In this document: piece after piece, positions 1-8,959 of the stretch | How positions within the stretch are numbered: the first letter of the stretch is position 1 | Layout: each line of letters opens with the position of its first letter | From: Candidatus Thalassarchaeaceae archaeon | Lineage (GTDB): Archaea > Thermoplasmatota > Poseidoniia > Poseidoniales > Thalassarchaeaceae | Direction of reading: 5' to 3' | DNA: 35,236 nt | NCBI GenBank assembly: GCA_029942125.1 | Contig: JAPYUB010000007.1 | Span: 1 to 35,236 of the forward strand | Translations under genes and position numbers: made by a program | Notes under the pieces: generated by a model | Database searches by the model: none | What the model was told of the DNA's origin: nothing | What the model saw: only the letters and a program-made list of their open reading frames with translations

Positions 1-40
1 GTGCAATGCACCAGTTGGCGAAGGGGCCATGAACCCCCGG

Positions 41-57
41 TCGCCCCTACGGGGCGA
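41..57 (+). promoter_or_regulatory. Perfect 7-bp hairpin, 3-nt loop, 5 nt before ATG 63
   Basis: TCGCCCC-TAC-GGGGCGA, then atccg-ATG. Confidence 0.55.
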
Positions 58-62
58 ATCCG

Positions 63-1322
63 ATGACGCCAGGCCCTTATCGCCATCTCGAGTATCTGCC
101 TGAACCAGAAGATCCGAGAATGCTCACCGCCATCGATCCAGATGCACCCGGTTATCCACCTGAGGCCTACGGGGCAACTCCTGAACAGGCTGAGGCATGG
201 AGGGTGGCAACCAATGAGAATCACCGTCGGGACCGCCCCAAGCCTTGGGGTTTCGTCATTGCGTTGTGCCTCATATCCGCATTATTGGTCACCTACCCTC
301 AAATCACCTCATTGTTTGCCGGTGCACTCACACCAAATTCGAGTTGGGCCTATGAGGACACGAACATCTACGCACTCCAAGACGACCTCGGTTTGACCGG
401 ACAGGGAATTCTAGTCTGCATCGTAGATACGGGCATTGAAATGACACACCCAGACCTTGAAGATGCCAATCTGGTCAGTTATCGTGATTTTGTCAATGGA
501 GACGATCATATCATCCAGGACAGAGGTAACGACCGTCATGGAACCATGATGGCCGGCATTCTGGTCTCACACGGACAATATCCAGGTGCAGCCCCTAACG
601 TGGGTTTGGTCGTTGCAGCGGCATTGAATTCTGAAGGCAGCACTCAATCCGAATCAACGGTCTCAGATGCGATTGAATGGTGTTGGAATGACATGGGTGT
701 CGACATCATCTCACTTTCATTGGGAGGTGACCCCGATCCGGAGAACCCACTTGGGTCACAAACAGCGGATGCGGTGAGTGATGCCCTAGATCACGGAGTC
801 TTTGTTGTAGCTGCAGCTGGCAATTCAGGTGGTGCTGGTTCCGGGGTGACTGATGTATCAGTGCCAGCCAATGTGGACGGTGTCATCGCGGTAGGTGCTG
901 TGGATAACGAGGGGTCGTTGTGGGGGCGTACAGCAACCGGATCCAATACTGAAGGTGCAGATGGTAATTTGCGCGAAGAACCGAACCAGAAACCAGAGGT
1001 TTCAGCACCCGGCGTCGGCATAATATCCACATCAGATTCGAGTCAGTCCATCCCATATTCAGCCAGTAGTGGAACCAGTGACGCCACTGTATTTGTGACG
1101 GGGGCTTTGGCATTGATTCTAGAGCGCCACGGAGATGCTCTACCTAGTAGCAATTCAACACGAGCTGCAATCACTCTGGTCAAACAAGCTCTGGCCGATT
1201 CTTGTCAACCCCACGCCCTTCAGGGGGAGGGTCATCACCCTCGATGGGGCTATGGAATCCTTGATGCCACAGCGTGGGAGCGAGCAGTTGCCGATAGAAT
1301 CGCATCTCATGGCGATACTTAA
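63..1322 (+). CDS. Subtilisin-like serine protease (S8 family), N-terminal membrane anchor
   Basis: Catalytic blocks visible: Asp (ILVCIVDTGIEMTHPDL), His (DRHGTMMAGIL), oxyanion region (VVAAAGNSGG), Ser (SSGTSDATVFVTGALAL). Hydrophobic segment WGFVIALCLISALLVTY precedes the catalytic domain. Confidence 0.93.
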   Translation: MTPGPYRHLEYLPEPEDPRMLTAIDPDAPGYPPEAYGATPEQAEAWRVATNENHRRDRPKPWGFVIALCLISALLVTYPQITSLFAGALTPNSSWAYEDTNIYALQDDLGLTGQGILVCIVDTGIEMTHPDLEDANLVSYRDFVNGDDHIIQDRGNDRHGTMMAGILVSHGQYPGAAPNVGLVVAAALNSEGSTQSESTVSDAIEWCWNDMGVDIISLSLGGDPDPENPLGSQTADAVSDALDHGVFVVAAAGNSGGAGSGVTDVSVPANVDGVIAVGAVDNEGSLWGRTATGSNTEGADGNLREEPNQKPEVSAPGVGIISTSDSSQSIPYSASSGTSDATVFVTGALALILERHGDALPSSNSTRAAITLVKQALADSCQPHALQGEGHHPRWGYGILDATAWERAVADRIASHGDT

Positions 1323-1455
1323 GTTAAAATTTGATACTAATTAGCGATATTATTGATTAGATTTGATATTTTTATGGTGTAAAACGTACTGCCGCGGCGT
1401 CGCGGCTGTTATAGCCCTTGCAACTGTCCCAGACTTGCAACTTGGAGTGAACCCC

Positions 1456-4400
1456 ATGAACGAGACACACCGAAATAAGAGCCTATTTTTGTCATTCTTG
1501 ATGCTCACAAGCGTCATGATTGGCCTAGTTGGACTGATGCCAACAGCAATGGCGACCAATGAAACATCAAGCGGAACGATTGTCGGAAACGTTGACGGAG
1601 TAGAGGTTTGGACTGGCAGCCACACCGTCACCGGCGACATCATAGTTCCAACAGGCAAGGTACTGATTATTCAACCGGGAACAACTGTGACATTGTCTAA
1701 TGGCACATCCATTGATGTACGTGGTGGATTGTGTGCAGGAGACGTTTCCTGTGGCGCTAATGGTATGGCAAGCAACAGTTCTCGCATCACATTCAATTGG
1801 CAGGATCCATCAAATGCATCTGCAACCGGCAGTTGTTATGGTATATTCAGTGGTAATCACTACAATCAAGACCCATCATGTAACGAGGGAATTCTTCTGC
1901 GCAGCACGGTCGACATAGGTGCGACCAAACTGAACCATGTGTCGATTACCAATGCGTACGGCATCCCTCGTTGGGTATCTGAAATCTCAGAAGTTCGATA
2001 CGGTGCCCTTGTCGCAGAGGGTGCAAGTCCTACCATGACTGCACTGAAATTCGAAGGGGTGAATACAACCAGTCTACTCATTCTTGACTTGGCCCGTCCT
2101 GACATCGTCGGTGGGGAATTCACAGTGGGCGATGACGCAACTTCACTGGTTGGTTCGGCCATCCAAGCATATGGTGCAGGGAGTGCGATTCAACCTCTTT
2201 CCATACTTTCTCCTTTGTTCACGGGTACAGCCAACGGTTGTGGGCAGAGTGAAGACGGTCGCCACGTTCTCTGGGTTGAAGAATCCTATGTTGATATCCA
2301 ATATGCAGTGGTTGCAAGTGGGGATTATGGAATCCGTCTGGATGATTCAGCGGGTTCGGTGACCTCATCTACGATTGACACTACGTGCAATGGTATCGAC
2401 GTCAACAACAAGAAAACTGCTGGAAACAACATTGCCTACAAGTTGACTGTAGCCAACAACAAGATTACCACTGCAGACAAAAGTCCTCTGACAGCATTCA
2501 ACAATGCCTGGGTGGATTTCAACAATAATGTCCTCGAAGGTGCATCGGAGGGTTCCGGGGTCCAAGTTGAGAAGAGTCGGGTGAATATTAACGGTGGTTC
2601 AATCGGGCCAATCGGTGGTTGGAACGGAATATGGTCAATAGGTGAGAGTGATGTTCGAGTTGAAAATGTGACATTCCAAGGTATCGCGCAAGAACCCCTA
2701 GTGGCTGGGCAATTCCCTTGGGGGAACGAAGGTTGGAAACCTTTGACTGAAAATCGGATGTATGTCGCGAATTCAGTGATAACATCGTCACCAACGGGTT
2801 GTACTAGCGACAAGTTATGGGGAGGGGATTTTCCTTGCCCTGGGATTCATGCGTACGGTGCCTCTGTTACACTGATGAATAATCAGTTTGACATTGGAGG
2901 TGGAGGTGATGGAATTCGTGCCGCTGCCTCAATTTTGGATGTCAGAAATAACGAATTCAATGTTTCAGGAACCGGTGCTATGATCAAGCATGTTGATACA
3001 GGAGTTGCAAATGATGTTGAGTACGGTAGCCTAGGTTTCTTTTCACAAAACTCCTGGATGGGGGTGGGTCAAACCTACAACATTAGCAAGAGCAGCATAA
3101 CTGTCCAGTCCGAGAATCTCCCAATCCCCAATCAGGGCGCGAACACAACCAATCCCACAACGCTGAGGTGGGAGGGTAGAGAATCCTGTCCCGGATGCTC
3201 CGACACAACTGGTGGTGATTGGGCCACACAAGTTTTGGTCCCTGAAACCAAAATGTGGCCACCGCAGTATTTCCCATTAGCTCTTGATATGACGAATAAT
3301 TCAACTGTTTTCACATACTCAAATCTAACTGGATTGGACACCTCCAACATCTACATTGACACCTCACCATCAAAGTGGGCAGTTCAAGTCAGAAAGGCCG
3401 AGATTGTCAAATTCCGCACCATTGTCGAAGGTGTTCGAGTCGGTGGTGCAACCGTACTCATCGAAGACAGTCATGGTGGTGATTTGTACAGTTTGACAAC
3501 CGATAGCCAGGGATGGACTCCAGAAGTATCTCTTGCTAGTGATTTCCATCTCGACATGACAGGTGGTGGGCCCGGAGGCATTCACCCCGATCGCTACGCT
3601 GATGATGAAGGTGAGAATTCCTGTAGTGACGGCATGGACAATGATGGTGACCTCATCTATGATGGTGATGACCCCGATTGTCAAGCTGGACCCAGCAGCC
3701 GCGAATTGTCGCTGTACTACATTTCCGCGTACAAGTTTGGAAAGGGCTACAAGAAATACAGCCTAACTATGACCAGTCAGACTGGTGTATTGACCGAAAT
3801 TGTCTCATTGGAGAATATGGCGCCTAGCATCACTGTGAGTCAGAACGATGGACATTCATTCAAGCGCTCGGTGAACTTCACTGGAACCGCACATGATGGC
3901 ACATGGGCTGGAATCTATGCTTCGGATGAATTAGCTCGCTGGGACCAACAGGGCGCGGTCGATCAGGTTCAGGTCAAGGATCCCTTCACCAGCGATTGGA
4001 TTGACATGCGATTAGCAGTTGACGACAGCAATTCTGATGGTGAAGTAACCTACAACAACCATCCTTACAGTCACTGGTATTTCGAGTATGATATGAGCGA
4101 TCAACCCGAAGGAGACTATACCTTTGAATTCCGTTCATATGATGGCGTTACAGAATCGCAAATCGTCACACGGACGGTGAAACTGAACACTGAGCCACCA
4201 ACCATTTGGGTCGACGGTCCAGCATCTGGTACTGTTATCGATGATGGAATCGTTCACTTCACGGGTCGTGCTTCAGATGCCTACAGTGGTATTTTCGGCA
4301 GTGACATCCAACGAATCTGGTTTGAAGTCGATGGACCTATCAATGCCAATGGAGATCCCTACTACAACAAGTTCGACAAACCCGGTGGTACCGCTTGGTC

Positions 4401-5871
4401 TGCAGATTGGACCGTTGGACACCTTCTTTCAGGAACATACACCGTGAACGTCTGGGCCAGTGATTCTGCTTTCTGCACGAACTCTGCTGATGAATGTACT
4501 CCGGTCGTACTGATACTTGAGGTCGACAATGACAACGCAATTCCTGTGGTTCAACTTCTTACACCGTTCGATTTACAGACTATTACGGCGAGTGAAGATA
4601 CTCTACTGAGTGGTGTCGCGCGTGATACGGATGGAACGGTCACAAAGGTGGAGATTGTCATCAAGGACCCCCAGGCAGGTTTCCTTGAAATGCCGGAAGG
4701 TCCGCATTCGTTAGTGCAAGATATTGCGGCGAATGGTGGATGGGCGACCACATGGGATACAACCAATTTGGTCCACAATTACCACTACATAATCGAAGTT
4801 AGTTCGTTTGACGGATTCCAGTACAGTGAGGCTGCATCGATTGAAATTATCATCGATAATCCTCCCAATCAAGATAACACACGGCCCACATTCAATTCGA
4901 CATCGTGGCCCGATTCGGCAACTATCTTCTGTGAAGAGACTGGCGCCTCTCAGAACCGATGTGGCAATGGTTATTTCATCGATTTGACCCAATTCTTCTC
5001 TGATATAGATACAGGTGATAGCTTGTCTTACTACGTGTATGACAACCCTGACATGTTTGAGGATGATTACCATGCCGAAGTCGTCTTAATCAGCGGAGAT
5101 GGAATTGCCAATTACAATCCAATGTCAATGTCGTTTTACGAACCCGATATGGCCGATTGGTCCCTGGCCGGTGTTGTTTTCGAAGTTCGAGATAATGCTG
5201 ATAGCAGAGTTTACTCCGCTCCTCTCGATTTAGATGTCGTCGGTGTATCGTTTACCTCGGAATGTGACGGAATCATGGTTGGAGGTGAAGAATTCGTCTC
5301 TGGTTGTGATGGCCAAATCAGTCAATCTGATACCCTAATCTACCGCGGAAACGGACGACCCACAGTCAGTGTGATTGGAGAGACAGGAGCCGGCTTGCGT
5401 CTTGGTAGCACTGCTGTCGGTGAAGATGGCACGTGGATGATGGAGGTTCCTGGTAATCGTTTGGACAAAGGTAGCAACACCGTCGTCTTTGAATATGGTA
5501 GCATTGGGCAACCATTGAATGAGGATTCCGAAATCGTCGTAGAAGGCGACATCGATGGGGGTTCAGGCATATTCATGTGGATACTGATGATTGTTGGTGC
5601 TCTGGTTGTTCTCGGAGTATTGGGTGCAGTGTTCGTCTTCTTCTTCGTGGAATTCGAAGATGAGTATGATGAGAGCATTGATGAGGCCTCAACTGAAGAG
5701 GCCGATCCGTATGCATGGGCCAAGGAACGTCAGCAACAAGATGCTGCTGTTACCGAAGTCGAACCGGTGGCTCAGCCTGCCGTTCAACAGGTAGCCACTC
5801 CGGCTGTTTCCGGTTACCCTGGTTGGAAGTGGGACGCAGAGCAGAACAAGTGGATTCCTGACAATGAGTGA
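1456..5871 (+). CDS. Giant type-I surface protein: signal peptide, beta-helix-like N-terminal half, Ig-like repeats, C-terminal TM and short cytoplasmic tail
   Basis: ORF track starts at 1363 (TTG), but the signal peptide begins at ATG 1456 (MNETHRNKSLFLSFLMLTSVMIGLVGLMPTAMA); GTG 1447 is an alternative. C-terminal TM GIFMWILMIVGALVVLGVLGAVFVFFF followed by an acidic tail ending YPGWKWDAEQNKWIPDNE. Confidence 0.85.
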   Translation: MNETHRNKSLFLSFLMLTSVMIGLVGLMPTAMATNETSSGTIVGNVDGVEVWTGSHTVTGDIIVPTGKVLIIQPGTTVTLSNGTSIDVRGGLCAGDVSCGANGMASNSSRITFNWQDPSNASATGSCYGIFSGNHYNQDPSCNEGILLRSTVDIGATKLNHVSITNAYGIPRWVSEISEVRYGALVAEGASPTMTALKFEGVNTTSLLILDLARPDIVGGEFTVGDDATSLVGSAIQAYGAGSAIQPLSILSPLFTGTANGCGQSEDGRHVLWVEESYVDIQYAVVASGDYGIRLDDSAGSVTSSTIDTTCNGIDVNNKKTAGNNIAYKLTVANNKITTADKSPLTAFNNAWVDFNNNVLEGASEGSGVQVEKSRVNINGGSIGPIGGWNGIWSIGESDVRVENVTFQGIAQEPLVAGQFPWGNEGWKPLTENRMYVANSVITSSPTGCTSDKLWGGDFPCPGIHAYGASVTLMNNQFDIGGGGDGIRAAASILDVRNNEFNVSGTGAMIKHVDTGVANDVEYGSLGFFSQNSWMGVGQTYNISKSSITVQSENLPIPNQGANTTNPTTLRWEGRESCPGCSDTTGGDWATQVLVPETKMWPPQYFPLALDMTNNSTVFTYSNLTGLDTSNIYIDTSPSKWAVQVRKAEIVKFRTIVEGVRVGGATVLIEDSHGGDLYSLTTDSQGWTPEVSLASDFHLDMTGGGPGGIHPDRYADDEGENSCSDGMDNDGDLIYDGDDPDCQAGPSSRELSLYYISAYKFGKGYKKYSLTMTSQTGVLTEIVSLENMAPSITVSQNDGHSFKRSVNFTGTAHDGTWAGIYASDELARWDQQGAVDQVQVKDPFTSDWIDMRLAVDDSNSDGEVTYNNHPYSHWYFEYDMSDQPEGDYTFEFRSYDGVTESQIVTRTVKLNTEPPTIWVDGPASGTVIDDGIVHFTGRASDAYSGIFGSDIQRIWFEVDGPINANGDPYYNKFDKPGGTAWSADWTVGHLLSGTYTVNVWASDSAFCTNSADECTPVVLILEVDNDNAIPVVQLLTPFDLQTITASEDTLLSGVARDTDGTVTKVEIVIKDPQAGFLEMPEGPHSLVQDIAANGGWATTWDTTNLVHNYHYIIEVSSFDGFQYSEAASIEIIIDNPPNQDNTRPTFNSTSWPDSATIFCEETGASQNRCGNGYFIDLTQFFSDIDTGDSLSYYVYDNPDMFEDDYHAEVVLISGDGIANYNPMSMSFYEPDMADWSLAGVVFEVRDNADSRVYSAPLDLDVVGVSFTSECDGIMVGGEEFVSGCDGQISQSDTLIYRGNGRPTVSVIGETGAGLRLGSTAVGEDGTWMMEVPGNRLDKGSNTVVFEYGSIGQPLNEDSEIVVEGDIDGGSGIFMWILMIVGALVVLGVLGAVFVFFFVEFEDEYDESIDEASTEEADPYAWAKERQQQDAAVTEVEPVAQPAVQQVATPAVSGYPGWKWDAEQNKWIPDNE

Positions 5872-5966
5872 TGGGTGACAGTCCGAACTTGGGCATTGGG
5901 TCAGGTTGGGGGTGTTCACATCAGTATCAAAAAGGGACACGCGTCCATCGATATGGAGTGGTTAGC

Positions 5967-8489
5967 ATGAATCATCCTCGACCCGGAGTTCAGGAGCGCA
6001 TCATGCTGCATCTCCGTGACTATGCTGATTACACCGATTCTGTTGAGGTTCCATTTGCACTTTCACAGATGGGAATCGCCAATGCGGTTGCCATTGCGCG
6101 TAGCAATGTACCTCGTGCAATTGCCGGATTGAAGGATGCAAATCATTTGATTGAGCGGCAAGCTCACGTTGCTGGAGTTAGTAGGAAACGCAAGGCGTAT
6201 TTCCTCACTGATTCGGGAATGGTTCAAGCAGAAGAAACATGGAAGCGTCTTTCTGAGCATCCAATCCGTCTTGTCGACAAAGATGGTGCTACACACACAA
6301 CCACACTGTCTGGTTCAATTGATATTGCGACATTCCCCCTTCGGGCCGTGGATGTTCTTCGATACATGGACGATTTGGGGATGCTGGATCTACGCACTCT
6401 TAACGAAGAATTGATTCAGCGTGATTTAGACAAGCACGTCGAGAAACAACTCGTCATATCTTTGGGTGATTTACCGCGCACCCGATCCTTCTTTGGTCGT
6501 GAAACTGAACTCGACAATTTCTGTGCACTTATCGATGCGCGTTCCTCCTGTCTGTTGGTTCCTGGCATCGCTGGAATCGGAAAAACAGCACTCGCAGGGA
6601 AGGTCATCGAGCAATACACACATCGCCGAAATTTGCTCTACCATCGTTGCCAGGATTGGGAAGGCAGCCGTGCATTCTTGGAAGCTTGTGCTGAATGGTT
6701 GTCGACCATCGGTGATGATGATTTATCCGACTATATCCATGCCACAGCAGTCCCACAATCTTCCGTAGTAGTCAACCTCATCATCGGTGCCCTGGAAGAA
6801 ATTCCATCACTAATCGTCATCGATGATTTGCACAAGGTGAATGACGAGGCACTGTACGCCATCATTCGTGGTTTGTCTCAGCGTATGGAGGATGTCCAAG
6901 AATGTGGTTTGGTGATGTTCAGTCGTTCGTTCCGATCCGTTGTTCCTCTGAAGGATGCAGAAGGCAACATTTCGACACTGGTACTACCATTGGAAGGATT
7001 GGACCAATCTGCAAGTCGACATTTGCTCACGTCGATGCCTAACATCGATATGTCGGCCTTCCTTCACATTTACACACTCTCTCGAGGCCACCCCCTAATT
7101 CTCCAACTGATCAATCGTGGTTCGGTTGGTTCAACCTTCCACGACTCATTGGAAACTTTCGTTGAGGAGGAGATTTTCAGTCGACTTTCCGGTGCCGAAA
7201 AGCGCGTTCTTGGTGCCATCGCAATCTATCGAGAGCCGATGCCATTAGAGGCACTTTCCAATCATGAGATTGAGACTGATTTACTAGATGACCTCGTCGA
7301 AAAGGGATTGGCGCGTCAAGTCGATAGCGAAAATTATGACGTTCACGATTTGGTTCGTGAATTCTTGCTTCGAACCTTTGACGATACGACAGCAACCACT
7401 CTACACGGAGCAGCATGCAATTGGTACCGCGTGCGCCGTGATGCACCAGAACAACAGTTGGAATACATCTACCATCTTGTGAATTCTGGCGATTCGGATT
7501 CGTTAGGGGGGGTTCTTGATGAAAACGGTCGCTCTCTGGTTCGCAGTGGACACATGGAATTGCTACCACTTCTTATGGAACTTGAAGATTCACAATTTGA
7601 ACCGGGTACATGGGCGACTGTCCTTGAGATGCGAGGCGACATCCTGTCCCTCCAAGGCCGATGGGATGATGCTGAAGCCGAATACGAAGCGGCCCTACCG
7701 TTAGCGGAAAAACAGAAGATGCGTGAAATGCAAGGGCGATTATTGTCTAGTAAAGCAGATTTGGCCTTGCAGCGTGGGAAACCTGATGCTGCGTTAGAGT
7801 TGCATCGGCAGGCCCTTGAATTGTTCATCGATAATGGAGATGCCAAAGGCGCAGCCCGTACGTACAACAACATGGGGTACATTTTCCGTCATCGCAAGGA
7901 TACCAAGCGTGCCCTAGAGGTCTATGGCAACGTCGAGGAACTGCTTGAAGCGGAATCGGATCCTGAACTACTTGACGTCCGCATCAAGTTGGCCTCAGCA
8001 TTCCTAGAAATGGGGGAGATTGACCGTGCACGTGAGCACGCCTTGTCCTCATACGAAGAAACAGAGAACTCAGAAAACATCGGCCTGCACGCTCGTTCTC
8101 GTGCCGTACTAGGTCGGTTTTATGCTCGAACAGGTGATGCTGAACTTGCCCTTCATCACTACTCAGAAGCGTTGGAACAGATGGCAGAAGAGACAGACCA
8201 GCGCAGCGCCGTTGAAATCACCATTCTGTTAGGCGAGGCGCTTTCTGACGCTGGACGCCCTGAAGAGGCAGTTGAGCATTATCTGGATGGTTTGGTCATG
8301 GCTGAAGCCAACGATTTCCGCCCGCTCATAGGCGAATTGTTGGCACGCCTAGGTGCGGCCGCTCCTGAGAAGTCTGAACGAATGAATTACCTTCAACGCG
8401 CCTTGACTGTTTTCCGTGAACTAGGAGCTGGTGGGCGTATGCGCGATGTACAAGGCCAGATGCATCGCGCCATCATGGGCAGCCCTTAG
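5967..8489 (+). CDS. wHTH - STAND/AAA NTPase - TPR regulatory protein
   Basis: N-terminal MarR/wHTH-like region, Walker A VPGIAGIGKTALAGKV, Walker B-like SLIVIDDLHKV, C-terminal TPR-like helical repeats (AEYEAALPLAEKQ..., LELHRQALELFIDNGDAKGAARTYNNMGYIF). Start moved to ATG 5967 (MNHPRPGVQERIMLHL). Confidence 0.85.
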   Translation: MNHPRPGVQERIMLHLRDYADYTDSVEVPFALSQMGIANAVAIARSNVPRAIAGLKDANHLIERQAHVAGVSRKRKAYFLTDSGMVQAEETWKRLSEHPIRLVDKDGATHTTTLSGSIDIATFPLRAVDVLRYMDDLGMLDLRTLNEELIQRDLDKHVEKQLVISLGDLPRTRSFFGRETELDNFCALIDARSSCLLVPGIAGIGKTALAGKVIEQYTHRRNLLYHRCQDWEGSRAFLEACAEWLSTIGDDDLSDYIHATAVPQSSVVVNLIIGALEEIPSLIVIDDLHKVNDEALYAIIRGLSQRMEDVQECGLVMFSRSFRSVVPLKDAEGNISTLVLPLEGLDQSASRHLLTSMPNIDMSAFLHIYTLSRGHPLILQLINRGSVGSTFHDSLETFVEEEIFSRLSGAEKRVLGAIAIYREPMPLEALSNHEIETDLLDDLVEKGLARQVDSENYDVHDLVREFLLRTFDDTTATTLHGAACNWYRVRRDAPEQQLEYIYHLVNSGDSDSLGGVLDENGRSLVRSGHMELLPLLMELEDSQFEPGTWATVLEMRGDILSLQGRWDDAEAEYEAALPLAEKQKMREMQGRLLSSKADLALQRGKPDAALELHRQALELFIDNGDAKGAARTYNNMGYIFRHRKDTKRALEVYGNVEELLEAESDPELLDVRIKLASAFLEMGEIDRAREHALSSYEETENSENIGLHARSRAVLGRFYARTGDAELALHHYSEALEQMAEETDQRSAVEITILLGEALSDAGRPEEAVEHYLDGLVMAEANDFRPLIGELLARLGAAAPEKSERMNYLQRALTVFRELGAGGRMRDVQGQMHRAIMGSP

Positions 8490-8959
8490 AATCCAGGTTG
8501 CTCGACTTGAATAGTCACTTGCCCTGAATCCAAAACCACCCAGATTGTTTCGACACCTGCGAGATTGATGACTCCTGAATGATTGGTCGCAGCAGCCCCC
8601 GAAATAGGCTGACTTGTACGATATACCTGCGCTCCATCTGAAAGGTGTACAGCATCATCAGTCAACCACATCTCAAGATTGAGTCCGATTGCCGATGACA
8701 AATGCAGTTCTACAGGTTCAGCATAACGCGCACCCCCATCTAATCGTGCCGCTTCATCAGCTCGTTCAACAGCGGCACCCACTGAGAGGAGATTTTCTTC
8801 TAATGCTTCTTCAGTCCAGCGATTTTGTGTGGCAACTTCGAGATCCCATACCCAGATTGAAAATGTAGAAAGGAACATTAGTCCAAGCAGGAATGTGAAA
8901 ACATAACCAATCTCTGTGGCCGCTGCCGTCTCGTCCTCCACAAAATTACGAGCCATCAT
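8486..8959 (-). CDS. Small pilin-like membrane-anchored protein (third gene of pilin-like operon)
   Basis: MMARNFVEDETAAATEIGYVFTFLLGLMFLSTFSIWVWDLE: short N-terminus, hydrophobic helix, then soluble domain. Start overlaps upstream stop (TAATG). Confidence 0.7.
   Translation of the reverse strand: MMARNFVEDETAAATEIGYVFTFLLGLMFLSTFSIWVWDLEVATQNRWTEEALEENLLSVGAAVERADEAARLDGGARYAEPVELHLSSAIGLNLEMWLTDDAVHLSDGAQVYRTSQPISGAAATNHSGVINLAGVETIWVVLDSGQVTIQVEQPGF

Noticed and set aside
1363-1455. N-terminal extension of the first giant ORF from TTG 1363
   Set aside because: The extension places a non-signal stretch ahead of an obvious signal peptide at 1456 and crosses an AT-rich promoter-like region and a GC hairpin (1391-1406).
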